Source: JAHIYU01 sp964476155 (GTDB lineage Bacteria > Krumholzibacteriota > Krumholzibacteriia > LZORAL124-64-63). Taken from it: a stretch of 64,000 bases of DNA. Of the stretch, positions 15,474-25,400 are shown in pieces. The stretch is from assembly GCA_964476155.1 (NCBI GenBank), contig CAYYYS010000001.1, positions 62,001 through 126,000 on the forward strand. Reading direction: 5' to 3'. Each line of letters starts with the position of its first letter. Within the stretch, counting starts at the first letter, position 1. The notes under the pieces were generated by a model, which worked only from the letters and a program-made list of their open reading frames with translations, did not search any database and was not told the DNA's origin. The translations under genes and the position numbers were made by a program.

Positions 15474-17330
15474 TCAGCGCCGGAAGGTCCACTGCATGCG
15501 CCAACGGTTGGTCTGTCCGGACAAGTACGAACCGGCGGAGACGAGAACCCGCTGGTTGGTCAGGTTGCGGAACTCGAAGCCCAGGTCCACACCGACCAGT
15601 CGAAAACCGATCAGCAGGTGATGCAGGGTGACGGCGGGCAAACGCACGTCGTCTCCCGGGTGCCAGGGATCGCCCATCTCGGCGCGATGCTCCAGAACGT
15701 AGCCCAGTTCGAAAATGCCGTCCTCGTGGTACACACGCTTTTCCCAGAATACGTTCAGCACCGCCGACTGCTCGGGCGGCAGGGCCACCGGCGTGCCGGA
15801 CAGGATGTCGTAGCCGCGCCGGCTGAGAATGGCCTCGACCCTTGCCAAACCGGCGAACCGGCCGGCGCGTCGCAGCTTGAGGTCCATGGTCCAACCATCG
15901 AGATCGAGGGTGTTGGTCCAGCGCCCGATGGTCGTCTCTCCCGGCAGACGGGTCCAACCGATGCCGTCGCGTAGGCGTCGCGCCGAGCCGCCGAGCTCCA
16001 GGACCGTACCCAGCACCGAGGTCCGCCAGTTCAGGGCCGCGCGATCGAGGTACTCCCAACCGAGTTCCGGTTCGGGAAGCATGATGGCTTCTTGACCGCC
16101 TCCTGCGACGCGGACGGCCGTAAGCAACTCGTCGCTGCGCGGCGCCCGTCCGCCGTGCTGCAGGGTCAGGCGCCAGCGTCGGTTTTCACCGTACGCCAGA
16201 TCGACTCTCGCCGCCGGGCTCCAACCGGCCTGTCCGTGCCAACGCGTCACGGCCAGGGTCTGGGCTCGGAGTGGGCCCCAACGTACGGGCCACAGGGCTG
16301 ACAGGGAGGCGTCCCGGCTGCCACCGGTGGACGGCCCGGCGTCATCGCCGGCCCAATCCTCGGTACCCTCGCCGTCATCATGCAAGCGCCAGGCCATGAC
16401 GCGAGCGCTCAGGGTTGGCCCCCCATCGGGACGAGCTAGCTCGATTTGGGCGCCCTCGCGCACAACATCGACCTTGCGCGTACGGTCCCATTCCACGTCT
16501 GTCCCGTTCACGAAGACCGCGGCCTTCACCGTGCCCAGACGCATATCTCCGCGCCAATCGAGAGCCGTTCGTTGAGACCATATCTCCTGGTGCTCCGCGA
16601 CGTAAACAGGAAGGACCGACTTGTGCTTGCGCACGGCCTCGTAGGTCAGTCCCATCTCGGACCCGTCAGCCAGATGACGGCGGATCGACGACCGCGAGGA
16701 GCGGAACTTGGACTCGTGCTTATCACCCGGGGCGGCCCCCTCTTCCGGGAACTGGTCGATAAGCTCATCGAAGTCGAATCGTAGTGCCCAGGGCGCGCGC
16801 GGCGTGCGGAAGGAGATACGACGCAGGTAGGCGTCGTCGGTGCCCTTGGTGAAGCGGGTGTCGGTCGTCGCGCCGTCGGTGTCCGGCGGTACGTCGGCCA
16901 GGGAGACGGCGGGGGTCGTGCCACCCCAGCGGTCGAGTCCGAAACCGAAACCGGTCAGGGTGGCCCCGGCCAGGGAAACGGTCCAGGGGTCGTCGGTCCA
17001 GCGATGACCGGTCCCCAATGGTAGACCGTTGCGGGCGAAGGTCGGTACCGGATCATCACCTGGCTCATGCAGGAAGAGCAGGGACGCACCCAGGGCGCCG
17101 TCCTGGACAGGAACCAATGGCGTCGCCCGATTGAGCATATCGACGACGTCAACGCTGAAGGGCACCCATATGGGTTCGGCCTCGGCGGACACGGTGATCA
17201 TCGCCGCGCTGTCGGTTCCGACCTCGCCGATCTCGTCGGAAATTGCGGCTGACACAAATAGCCCCAGCAACGCGACCGCCCACATCGGGCCGAGTATCAC
17301 CGCAAGTCCGTGTTTGCCGCGGCCGATCAT
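15474..17330 (-). CDS. TonB-dependent-receptor-like outer membrane beta-barrel
   Basis: 618 aa. A signal peptide (about 8-31, VILGPMWAVALLGLFVSAAIS) precedes a short, diverged plug-like region to about residue 130. Alternating amphipathic strands then run to the end (for example LRFDFDELIDQFP, RWRLTLQHGGRAPRSDELLTA). The extreme C-terminus NLTNQRVLVSAGSYLSGQTNRW closes like TonB-dependent receptors, ending near MQWTFRR. Without a recognisable TonB box or full plug, transport is uncertain. The start overlaps the imidazolonepropionase stop by one base (TGATG). In-frame extension upstream to 17585 lies inside hutI and is rejected. Confidence 0.65.
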   Translation of the reverse strand: MIGRGKHGLAVILGPMWAVALLGLFVSAAISDEIGEVGTDSAAMITVSAEAEPIWVPFSVDVVDMLNRATPLVPVQDGALGASLLFLHEPGDDPVPTFARNGLPLGTGHRWTDDPWTVSLAGATLTGFGFGLDRWGGTTPAVSLADVPPDTDGATTDTRFTKGTDDAYLRRISFRTPRAPWALRFDFDELIDQFPEEGAAPGDKHESKFRSSRSSIRRHLADGSEMGLTYEAVRKHKSVLPVYVAEHQEIWSQRTALDWRGDMRLGTVKAAVFVNGTDVEWDRTRKVDVVREGAQIELARPDGGPTLSARVMAWRLHDDGEGTEDWAGDDAGPSTGGSRDASLSALWPVRWGPLRAQTLAVTRWHGQAGWSPAARVDLAYGENRRWRLTLQHGGRAPRSDELLTAVRVAGGGQEAIMLPEPELGWEYLDRAALNWRTSVLGTVLELGGSARRLRDGIGWTRLPGETTIGRWTNTLDLDGWTMDLKLRRAGRFAGLARVEAILSRRGYDILSGTPVALPPEQSAVLNVFWEKRVYHEDGIFELGYVLEHRAEMGDPWHPGDDVRLPAVTLHHLLIGFRLVGVDLGFEFRNLTNQRVLVSAGSYLSGQTNRWRMQWTFRR

Positions 17331-18634
17331 CAGATCACCCGCTCCCCGTCGCGAAAGACGCCGACCACGGGATTGCGTCCGGCGTGGTAGGGCACCAGAC
17401 GGTAATCGTCCACGTCCAGGATCAGGAAATCCGCGCGACGGCCCGGCGTCAGGGAGCCGGCGACGTCGCCCAGTCCCAGGGCATGAGCCGAGTTTACGGT
17501 TGCGGCGCTCAGGGCTTCCGCCGGGGACATCCTCATCTGCGTACAGGCGATGGCCATGACCAGGGGCAGCGACGAGATGGGGCAACTGCCCGGGTTGTAG
17601 TCGGTCGCCAGGGCCACCGCGACGCCGGCGTCGATCATCTCGCGAGCCGGCGCGTAATCACGCAGACCCAAGGTGAAGACAGTGCCCGGCAGCAGCACGG
17701 CCACCGTGTCCGACGCGGCGAGCGCTTCGATGCCCGCGCGTTCGATACGGATCAGGTGGTCGGCCGACCCGGCGCCAAGACGAGCCGCCAGGGCGGCGCC
17801 ACCGAAGGGTTCGAGTTCGTCGGCGTGTACGGTCGCCCGCAATCCCAGCTCCAGCCCCCGGGCCAGAATCGTCTCCGTCTCGGCGAGATCGAAAACGCTG
17901 GGTTCGCAAAACACATCCAGGCGTTCGGCCAAACCCTCCTGGGCGACCCGCGGCAGGATCTCCCGACAAACCAGGTCTACATAGTCGGCACGACGGTCAC
18001 GATACTCCGCGGGGATCTCGTGAGCCGCCAGACAGGTGAGCACCGCACGCAAACCCACAATCTCGGCCGCGCGACGTGCGACGCGCAGCATCTTGATCTC
18101 GTCCGCGAGCGACAGGCCATAGCCGCTCTTGATCTCGATGGTCGTGGTGCCGAGGGCCATCGCCTCGCCCAGTCGGGGTACGGCCAGCGCGACCAGGTCG
18201 TCCTCGTCGCGTTCACGCAGGTCGCGCACCGAGGCGTGAATACCCCCGCCGGCAGCGGCGATCTCGAGATAGGTCTCGCCGCGCAGACGCCGTTCGTACT
18301 CGTCCTGGCGGGTCCGGCCATAGACGGCGTGGGTATGGGGATCGACCAGACCGGGCACGACGCACTGTCCAGCGGCGTCATAGGTGACGACGGCATCAAC
18401 ATCCGCGAAAGCCGCCGCCGGTCCGTAGGCCACGATTCGACCGCCGCGCACCGCCAAGGCCGCGGTCTCGACCAGGCCTAGGTCACCCAACGCCTCCCCC
18501 CGGCGCGGTCCACCCTCCTGAACCGTCGGCCGATCCAGGGTGCACAGTTGCCCGATGCCGGTGACCAGCAGATCAACGGGCGAGTCGCGGAGGTCTGACG
18601 GATTGGTGGCAATCAAACGATCATCCCGAGACAT
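17330..18634 (-). CDS. hutI: imidazolonepropionase
   Basis: 434 aa amidohydrolase. Metal and substrate motifs of HutI are present: VPGLVDPHTHAVYGRTRQDEYERR near residue 95, EIKSGYGLSLADEIKMLR near 163, AAHEIP near 205, VHADELEPFGGAALAARLGAGSADH near 267, and ATDYNPGSCP near 338. It hydrolyses imidazolone-5-propionate to formiminoglutamate in histidine degradation. The ATG at 18634 has GGAAGGAG seven bases upstream. hutH and hutU are not in the window, so the pathway may be split or the enzyme may act on a related cyclic amide. Confidence 0.88.
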   Translation of the reverse strand: MSRDDRLIATNPSDLRDSPVDLLVTGIGQLCTLDRPTVQEGGPRRGEALGDLGLVETAALAVRGGRIVAYGPAAAFADVDAVVTYDAAGQCVVPGLVDPHTHAVYGRTRQDEYERRLRGETYLEIAAAGGGIHASVRDLRERDEDDLVALAVPRLGEAMALGTTTIEIKSGYGLSLADEIKMLRVARRAAEIVGLRAVLTCLAAHEIPAEYRDRRADYVDLVCREILPRVAQEGLAERLDVFCEPSVFDLAETETILARGLELGLRATVHADELEPFGGAALAARLGAGSADHLIRIERAGIEALAASDTVAVLLPGTVFTLGLRDYAPAREMIDAGVAVALATDYNPGSCPISSLPLVMAIACTQMRMSPAEALSAATVNSAHALGLGDVAGSLTPGRRADFLILDVDDYRLVPYHAGRNPVVGVFRDGERVI

Positions 18635-18705
18635 CGAGGCTCCTTCCGGGGCAAGCATGTGGACCTGCAATAACCGATGTTCAACAGAGAGTTCCCCGCG
18701 CCGAT

Positions 18706-21402
18706 TCAGGAACCGGCAAAAAAGGTCGCGGCGTCGGTGATCATCTCCTCGGGGCCAGCACAATACCTTACGGAGGTGGGCATGGCATCCAGAAAAGTCT
18801 TTCCGTACGGCTTGCCGTGCAGACGGCTGTCGAGCAGACAGACCACGCCCCGATCCACGTCGGACCGAATCAGGCGGCCGATGCCCTGGCGCAGGCGCAA
18901 CACCGCGTCACGGACCATGAACTTCACGAAGGGGTTCTCGCCCTCGGCCTGCATCCGGTCACAACGCGCCGACACCCAGGGATCGGCCGGCACCAGGAAA
19001 GGCAGCTTGGTCACCACGAGCATTTCCAGGTCGGCGCCGGGCAGGTCGATGCCTTCCCAGAAGGTGTTGGTGCCGAGGAGTACGGCCCGACTTTCCCGAC
19101 GGAAGCGGGCCATGAGTTCGGCCGGTGACAATCCCCCACCCTGGGCCAGAATCACCGGACGCGAACGCTTCCAATGCCGATCCAGATCGAGTTTGAAGGC
19201 GTAGCCGTCGTCCGCGTCCTTTTGCAGATCCTCGGTGACGGTCCTCAGGGCGGCATATGAAGTGAAGAGGACCAGAGTCTTGCGCGGCACCGTGGCCAGC
19301 AGTCCCCGCAAGAGATGGGATACCGACGGCAGGTAGTGACGCGAGTCGGGCGCCGGAAAATCCGGCGTGGTCAGGAACAGGCTCTGGGTCTCGTAGTCGA
19401 AGGGCGACTGGATCAGGGATTCCACCAACCCCCGGGACAGGGTCACGACGCCCAGTTCCTTGGACATGAAACCGAAGTCCGCACCCACGCCGAGAGTGGC
19501 ACTGGTCAGCACTGGTGTGAGCTCCGACTTGCGCCAGAGGTCCGTGAGCAGCGGTCCCGATTCGAGGCGCGTGGCCCCCAGCGCCGCGAGGGACGCGCCG
19601 GGGTCGGGCTCGAGCCAGACCACCCAGTCGGGGTCTTCGCGATCCGAGAGGAAAAGCACGTCGCTCTCCAGCCACATCACCAGTTCGGAGATCCGGGACA
19701 AGGTGGCCAGTTCGTCTTCCAGGCGGGGATCGTCGCCCTGTGTCCCTTCGAGCCGGTTTGCAAAAGTCGCATAGGCGGCGCCGGCTTCTCCGCAGGACGT
19801 CAGCAGGGCGGCTGTTTCCGCCGCCACCGGACCGAACAACTCATCGCGCTCCAGGACGCGGAGACGCCCGTGGAGACGGATGTTCTCCTCCGTCACACGG
19901 ATCTCGAACTGACGCGACAAGGCTTCGAACCAGCGGCGATAGGCCGCCATTACCCCGTTGACCATTGCGTCGAAGCGTTCCAGGGAAATGACCGCCGCGG
20001 CCGCCTGCTCGCCGCCGCCGCGCAGTCGGTTGCGGATCAGTCGCGGCAGCCGGGACAGGGTCCGGTCCGGTCCGCGCGGACCCAGCAGGTCGTCGATTAC
20101 CAGAATACGGGCGGGATCACACCGCTTCTCGAAGCAATCCAGCGCCACCTGGGGCAGACGGTGCGCCTCATCCACGATCAACACCTGGTAATCACCCACC
20201 AGGGTGTGGCCGGCGGCAAAATCGTGCATGAGCAGGGAGTGGTTGACCACCACGAGTTGAGCTTCGCGGGCCAGTCGTCGCGCCCGCTGCACGTAACACT
20301 CGTCTCGTCCGTAGCAGACTGTCGGCGAACAGGGCTCAGGCGAATCGAAGAGCTCGCGCAGGTAGCCGCGTATGGCGGGATGATCCGCCACTTCCTCGCG
20401 CAGGCCTTCGGTCGTGCAGGTCAGCCACAGTTCGAAGGACACCGCGGCCCAGGCCGCGGGCAGGCTGTCCAGGGACTGTTCCCGGAAACGCAACAGTCGT
20501 GTCCGGCACAGGTAGTTGCCGCGCCCCATGAGCTGACGGGTGACGATGTCGGGCGCCACCGGGGCCAGGCTGGGCAGGTCGTGATCGAGGATCTGATGCT
20601 GCAGGGTCCGGGTGTGGGTCGAGACGAGTCCCCGCTCACCGGTGCGTCGCAGATGAGCGAGCAGGGGGGCAAGATAGGCGTGGGTCTTGCCGATGCCCGT
20701 GCCGGCCTCCAGCAGCAGCGGGTTGGCATAGAGCAGGGCGCCGGCCACGTCACGCGCCATATCGCCCTGGCCTTTGCGGACCTGGAAAGTGTCGCCGTGC
20801 AGGACGCCCAGGCCGTCGGGCGCGGTCATCCAGGCAGCCAGATCGTCGGGATCGTCGGGCAACGGTGTACGCGTGGGATGGGGCGACGCCTCGCCCGTGA
20901 AGGGTTGCGCGGCGTTCCAACCGGCAAAGGGGTTCGAGTGACAGGTTGTCGACATGGCGTCCAGGGTGTCCACCACGGCGCCGATACGGGCCGAGAACTG
21001 GGCCAGCGTGTCGCGGATGCCGCCGGTCAGGTCGTCGGGCCGTTCCCGCCAGCGACAGAGCCCCTCCCACAGATCGTATCCCTCATCGCGCAGGCTTTGC
21101 TCCGCGGCCAAGCGATCGCTGACGACGCGGCGAGCCCGACGGCCGGCGCCGATGGGGTCGAGCAGGGACCAGACAAAGCCGCGCGAGACGAGCAGACGAT
21201 CGTCGCCGGCATCGCACGGCTCCGCGTCCCGTCCGTCCACCAACACCAGAGCGGCGGCGGGCAAGGCGTCCAGATGATCCAGGTCGGGCGCTTCGATGAG
21301 GGTGACGGGATCGCGGGCGTCCAGGAGCAGACAGGCCGCATGGGGATCGTCGTCGAGCCGCAGGGCCAGAAAGAAGGGGCGAGTTGCGGGATCAATGGTC
21401 AT
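18706..21402 (-). CDS. DinG/XPD-family ATP-dependent DNA helicase
   Basis: 898 aa. Helicase motif I is AGTGIGKT (233-240) and motif II DEAH (411-414). A [4Fe-4S]-type cysteine set, C299, C358, C363 and C369, lies between them as in XPD/DinG. Motif V/VI region LRLRQGIGRLIRS is near residue 850. The first ~200 residues occupy the place of the exonuclease domain found in some DinG proteins, but no DEDD residues are visible. It probably unwinds R-loops and repair intermediates. I prefer the ATG at 21402 (GAGGGTG upstream) over a GTG at 21420. It overlaps the ligA stop by 11 bp. Confidence 0.85.
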   Translation of the reverse strand: MTIDPATRPFFLALRLDDDPHAACLLLDARDPVTLIEAPDLDHLDALPAAALVLVDGRDAEPCDAGDDRLLVSRGFVWSLLDPIGAGRRARRVVSDRLAAEQSLRDEGYDLWEGLCRWRERPDDLTGGIRDTLAQFSARIGAVVDTLDAMSTTCHSNPFAGWNAAQPFTGEASPHPTRTPLPDDPDDLAAWMTAPDGLGVLHGDTFQVRKGQGDMARDVAGALLYANPLLLEAGTGIGKTHAYLAPLLAHLRRTGERGLVSTHTRTLQHQILDHDLPSLAPVAPDIVTRQLMGRGNYLCRTRLLRFREQSLDSLPAAWAAVSFELWLTCTTEGLREEVADHPAIRGYLRELFDSPEPCSPTVCYGRDECYVQRARRLAREAQLVVVNHSLLMHDFAAGHTLVGDYQVLIVDEAHRLPQVALDCFEKRCDPARILVIDDLLGPRGPDRTLSRLPRLIRNRLRGGGEQAAAAVISLERFDAMVNGVMAAYRRWFEALSRQFEIRVTEENIRLHGRLRVLERDELFGPVAAETAALLTSCGEAGAAYATFANRLEGTQGDDPRLEDELATLSRISELVMWLESDVLFLSDREDPDWVVWLEPDPGASLAALGATRLESGPLLTDLWRKSELTPVLTSATLGVGADFGFMSKELGVVTLSRGLVESLIQSPFDYETQSLFLTTPDFPAPDSRHYLPSVSHLLRGLLATVPRKTLVLFTSYAALRTVTEDLQKDADDGYAFKLDLDRHWKRSRPVILAQGGGLSPAELMARFRRESRAVLLGTNTFWEGIDLPGADLEMLVVTKLPFLVPADPWVSARCDRMQAEGENPFVKFMVRDAVLRLRQGIGRLIRSDVDRGVVCLLDSRLHGKPYGKTFLDAMPTSVRYCAGPEEMITDAATFFAGS

Positions 21403-23455
21403 CGTCGACACCCTCGTCACGAAGACGGGCCAGGAAGGCGGCTTCGTCCAGGACCGTCACGCCCAGCTTGTGGGCTTTGGTGAGTTTGGCGCCTGGATCC
21501 GCGCCTGCGAGAAGCACGTTGGTGCGACCGCTGACGCTGCCGGTCACCTTCCCGCCCAGTCGTTCAATCGCCTGCTTGGCTTCGGTGCGCGAGCTGTGTT
21601 CCAGGGTACCGGTCAGCACAAATGTCTTGCCCGCAAACCATGAATCCACAGGCGTCGCCATGGGGGTTTCGACCCTCTCGCGGTCGCGCAGGAATCCCGC
21701 GGAAATCAGCGCCTCCAGCATCGACACGACCCGGGGATCCGACAGGAACGCGCCGATATTCTTGACGGCCGTGGTCTCGCCGAGACCGGGGATGGCCGCC
21801 AGGGCACCGGACTCCGCGGTGCGCAACTCGGCGATGTTCGGATACGTCCGCGCCAGGACCGTCGCCGTGGTTACACCCACGCCGGTAATACCCAGCGCAA
21901 AGATCTTGGCGGCCCAGGGACGCGATTTCGCCCGCTCCACACCCTGCAACAGGGTGTCGGCCGACTTCTCGGCCCAGCCGGGCAGAGCCGCCACGGCGTC
22001 TCGCTGCAGATGGAACAGGTCGGGCAAAGCGCGGACGAGTCCGGCTTCCAGCAACTGCGCCACACCCTTCTCCCCCAGCCCGTCGATATCGCAGGCCTCG
22101 CGTCCGGCGAAGTGGGCCAGGCGTCGGGCGACCTGGGCGGGACAGGCCGGGTTGGTGCAGCGGTAGGCCGACTCGTCCTCCTCGCGAACGAGACCGGTTT
22201 CGCAGACCGGACACCGGTCGGGCCAGATCATGGGCTCCGCCTTATCGGACCGCGCCTCGATGACGACGCCGAGAATCTTGGGAATGATGTCGCCGCCCTT
22301 GGCCACCCGCACCCTGTCGCCGACACGCAGGTCCAGCCGGGTCATCTCGTCCCGGTTGTGGAGCGAAGCCCGGGCGACCGTCGTCCCGGCCAGTGACACC
22401 GGCTCCAGTTCGGCCACCGGGGTTATGACACCGGTGCGGCCCACCTGCAGGGTCACCGCTTCGAGGCGCGTCTCGGCCTCCTCGGCGGCGAACTTGTAGG
22501 CCAGGCCCCAGCGAGGCGCCTTGGCCGTGGCGCCGAGTTTAGCGTGTGTATCGAGTTCATCGACTTTCAGGACCGCGCCGTCGATCTGATAGTCCAACCC
22601 GCCGCGCAGGCCATCCAGTTCGGCCAGATGAGCCGACAAGCCGACATTGTCGTTGGCCGTGCGCAGGTAGTCGTTGACGGGAAGGCCGAGCGCCCGCAAC
22701 GCGTCGAGCTCCTGGCGATGGGTCGACAGGCCTGTCTCGCCGTTCAGGGGAACGATCTGGTAGAAAAAGACAGTCAGGCCGCGGGATGCCACAACCTCCA
22801 CATCCAGGGTCTTCAGGGTGCCTGCGGTGGCATTGCGGGGGTTGGCCAGGGCCTCTGCTCCGTCATGTTGACGACGCGCGTTGAGTTCGGCCAGTCGGCT
22901 GTAGGTCAGGTAGACTTCTCCCCGAATCTCGATAGCCCGGGGACGGCCGGGGAACGCGCTTTGCCACGCCTCAGGCAGCACATCAGGTACGCCTCGTATA
23001 GCCTTGGCGTTGTTGGTTATAACGTCTCCGCGCTTGCCGTCGCCCCGGGTGAGTGCGGTGGTGAGACGGCCATCCTCGAAGCGCACGGCCAGAGCGACAC
23101 CGTCGATCTTGGGCTCCACCGTGAAGTCGATATCATCGCGCCCCAGGGCGCGTTTGACCCGGTCCACGAACAACGCCACATCGTCCAGGTCATAGCTGTT
23201 TTGCAGACTGATCATGGGGCGGCTGTGGGGCTGACTCGGGAAGCGGGCGTCGTTGTCGCTGCCGACCCGGCGAGTGGGGCTGTCGCTGTCGATCAGGTCC
23301 GGATGGTCCTGTTCCAGACGGGCGAGATCCCGCACGAGGGCATCGTAGTCCTGATCGGAGATCTCGGGCGCGGCCTGGCGGTAGTATAGATCGTCATGGC
23401 GGGCGATCTCCGTCCGCAGACGTCGGACTTCCCGGCGCACGTCCTCGCTGTCCAT
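21392..23455 (-). CDS. ligA: NAD-dependent DNA ligase
   Basis: 687 aa, full length. The Ia domain with YYRQAAPEISDQDYDAL lies at the N-terminus, adenylated lysine K116 in KIDG (116-119), followed by AVRFEDGRLTTALTRGDGKRGD. The OB fold and a four-cysteine zinc site (CPVCETGLVREEDESAYRC and CPAQ, about 410-435) are present. Helix-hairpin-helix repeats cover about 450-590 and a BRCT domain the last ~80 residues. It seals nicks in replication and repair. The ATG is preceded by AGGAGG, which sits directly after the hairpin at 23466-23520. Confidence 0.97.
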   Translation of the reverse strand: MDSEDVRREVRRLRTEIARHDDLYYRQAAPEISDQDYDALVRDLARLEQDHPDLIDSDSPTRRVGSDNDARFPSQPHSRPMISLQNSYDLDDVALFVDRVKRALGRDDIDFTVEPKIDGVALAVRFEDGRLTTALTRGDGKRGDVITNNAKAIRGVPDVLPEAWQSAFPGRPRAIEIRGEVYLTYSRLAELNARRQHDGAEALANPRNATAGTLKTLDVEVVASRGLTVFFYQIVPLNGETGLSTHRQELDALRALGLPVNDYLRTANDNVGLSAHLAELDGLRGGLDYQIDGAVLKVDELDTHAKLGATAKAPRWGLAYKFAAEEAETRLEAVTLQVGRTGVITPVAELEPVSLAGTTVARASLHNRDEMTRLDLRVGDRVRVAKGGDIIPKILGVVIEARSDKAEPMIWPDRCPVCETGLVREEDESAYRCTNPACPAQVARRLAHFAGREACDIDGLGEKGVAQLLEAGLVRALPDLFHLQRDAVAALPGWAEKSADTLLQGVERAKSRPWAAKIFALGITGVGVTTATVLARTYPNIAELRTAESGALAAIPGLGETTAVKNIGAFLSDPRVVSMLEALISAGFLRDRERVETPMATPVDSWFAGKTFVLTGTLEHSSRTEAKQAIERLGGKVTGSVSGRTNVLLAGADPGAKLTKAHKLGVTVLDEAAFLARLRDEGVDDDH

Positions 23456-23465
23456 GATCCTCCTT

Positions 23466-23520
23466 GTGCTCTTTCAGCCTATGATCTTGGGGTTGGCGAG
23501 TTCATAGGCTGACAGAGCAC
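23466..23520 (-). terminator. 19-bp hairpin at the end of the envelope operon
   Basis: Arms 23466-23484 and 23502-23520 are complementary over 19 bp with a single mismatch, around a 17-base loop. On the minus strand it begins at the stop codon of the Omp85 gene and ends two bases before the ligA ribosome binding site. No T-tract follows. It is either a terminator/processing structure that closes the upstream operon or a translational gate for ligA. Confidence 0.5.
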
Positions 23521-25400
23521 TAAAACGCCTGCAACATGGCGATATGCAACTTGGCGTCGTCGAACTGGAACGTGCCCGGCAAGCCGATGGCCAGGGTCAC
23601 GTCGCCGCCCGGCGTGGATGTCTCGATACCGAGTCCGAAACCCCGGCGTGTCCCCGACCGAGTCGTCGACAACTCGGTATCGGCCGAATCCGCACTGGAA
23701 TAGCGAAAGTACCCCACGTCGAAAAACGTGTAAAGCCGGGAGCGGCCGGGGCGCCCGATCCGCAACTCCAGCATGGCCGACGCGACACGTTCGCCGTGGA
23801 ACTGGTCTTCCAGATAGCCGCGCAGCGAGCGGGTGCCGCCGAGTCGATACTGCTCCGAGAGCGGGATCTGATCCGTATCGCCGGACACTTCCTGGTAGAG
23901 ACCGGTCGCCGCCACACTGAGGGTTCCGCTCAGCCAGCGCTCGCCCGCCAGTCGCAGCTCGACCAGGGTCTGGCGTTCCTCGACGGGCCGTGTGGGAGCG
24001 GGCTCGCCTTCGACGACGCGAACGTCCACGGCCCGTCGCGCGGACTCGATGGCGAACGTGCCCCACCACTCGCTGGCGGCCCGATTGATCCGCCGACGCA
24101 GAAACGCGCCCCGTGCGCGCCAACGGGTCGAGCGGCTCCAATCCCCTGCGGGGAACGTGCTGCGATCCCAGCCCAGGCCCATCTCCACATGCCAGGACCC
24201 GGCAACCGGCAGTTGCAGTCGACCGTCCAGGCGGAACCGCGTGTAGACATCCGCGGTGACCTCCTGATCCACGTCCAGGGTCGCGTCGAAGGGGGTACCC
24301 CACAACAGGGGCTCGAGCCATCCCAGACCGAAGTGTGAGCGGTCGCGCCCGTCATCGCTCCAGGCCATTTCCAGACGACGGCCCGTGCCGGCCAGATTGG
24401 CCAGCCGCAGATCCACTTGCCCACTGACTCGCGCCGGTTCCCCCGCCCCGGCGCGACTGAGGCCCAGCATCACGGCGGCCCGGTTGGGATTCGCGATCGG
24501 CGTCACCGGCCAGAACACGCCGACCGTATCGGGGGACGCGGTCGTGTAGATCACGGGTTCCCCGACCGCTGTGTAGATAGTCCGCTGCAACAACCGATTC
24601 CGGCCCTCGCGTAACGCGGATTCCCGGAAGGGGCGACCGACCGGCAAGCGGGCCGCCCTCACGAGAAAATCTTCACCCCGGCCGTCCGGCAAGTCGCTGG
24701 CCTGGGGGCCGAAATAAACCAGGGGGCCGGGCATCAGGACCGCTTCCACATCGACAACATGTCGACGTGAATCCACCGACACGTCGCGCACCAGCCAGCG
24801 GGCAAAGGGGTGACCGACGTCGCCCGCCGCCGTGATCAGGGCCGTAACGGTCCGCTCCCAGTCCTTTCCACGGCACGGGTCCCCCGTACGAGGCAATACG
24901 CGTGAGAGCAGCGGGGCGCGACCCGGAAATTCCTGACCATCGACCGCAACCGTCCCGATCACGTAGAGCGGCCCCGGCGCGATCTCGAAAATCGCGCCCG
25001 TCTCGCCCGGCAGGCGCTCGACCCGGCAGTCCAGATAGCCCAGCGCAAGCCAACCATCGCGTAGCAGGGTTTCGACCGCGCGACGCCCGGTCACCGGGGC
25101 CGTCTGTTCCGCGGGCCTGGATGCCAGGAGTGACTTCACCACGGCATGAAGAGCCGACTCGTCCGACGACGACGTATCCACGCGTGCGCAGGCCGCTAAG
25201 GGCTGACCGTTCAGCCAGCGCGTGTCGACTGCCAGCTGTTGCGCCAATTCAGGGGTTTCGACGGTTCCCTCGGCCAGGCGTACCGTGAAGGACGGCGCCA
25301 CTTCCGCGCCCCGCACCACACCGTACAAGACCATGCAGCCAATTAGCCCCGTCAGCAGTAACGCCCTAGAACCTGGCCGTCGATTCGAGACGAACGTCAT
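23520..25400 (-). CDS. Omp85-family outer membrane protein (BamA/TamA-like)
   Basis: 626 aa. A signal peptide (about 11-32) is followed by POTRA-like repeats to about residue 240 (for example ETLLRDGWLALGYLDCRVERLPGETGAIFEIAPGPLYVIGTVAVDG). A C-terminal barrel follows; the conserved L6 motif reads GGTRSLRGY near residue 530, equivalent to VRGF/Y in BamA. The family inserts or translocates outer-membrane proteins. It is the last gene of the PorU/PorV-like operon and overlaps the large barrel gene by 35 bp. I chose the ATG at 25400 (GAGGGGGTGG upstream) over a GTG at 25418. It may be a dedicated insertase for that system. Confidence 0.8.
   Translation of the reverse strand: MTFVSNRRPGSRALLLTGLIGCMVLYGVVRGAEVAPSFTVRLAEGTVETPELAQQLAVDTRWLNGQPLAACARVDTSSSDESALHAVVKSLLASRPAEQTAPVTGRRAVETLLRDGWLALGYLDCRVERLPGETGAIFEIAPGPLYVIGTVAVDGQEFPGRAPLLSRVLPRTGDPCRGKDWERTVTALITAAGDVGHPFARWLVRDVSVDSRRHVVDVEAVLMPGPLVYFGPQASDLPDGRGEDFLVRAARLPVGRPFRESALREGRNRLLQRTIYTAVGEPVIYTTASPDTVGVFWPVTPIANPNRAAVMLGLSRAGAGEPARVSGQVDLRLANLAGTGRRLEMAWSDDGRDRSHFGLGWLEPLLWGTPFDATLDVDQEVTADVYTRFRLDGRLQLPVAGSWHVEMGLGWDRSTFPAGDWSRSTRWRARGAFLRRRINRAASEWWGTFAIESARRAVDVRVVEGEPAPTRPVEERQTLVELRLAGERWLSGTLSVAATGLYQEVSGDTDQIPLSEQYRLGGTRSLRGYLEDQFHGERVASAMLELRIGRPGRSRLYTFFDVGYFRYSSADSADTELSTTRSGTRRGFGLGIETSTPGGDVTLAIGLPGTFQFDDAKLHIAMLQAF

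Noticed and set aside
19315..21483. 722-codon open frame on the plus strand opposite the DinG-type helicase
   Set aside because: Shadow with antisense-like composition; the helicase motifs on the other strand are decisive.
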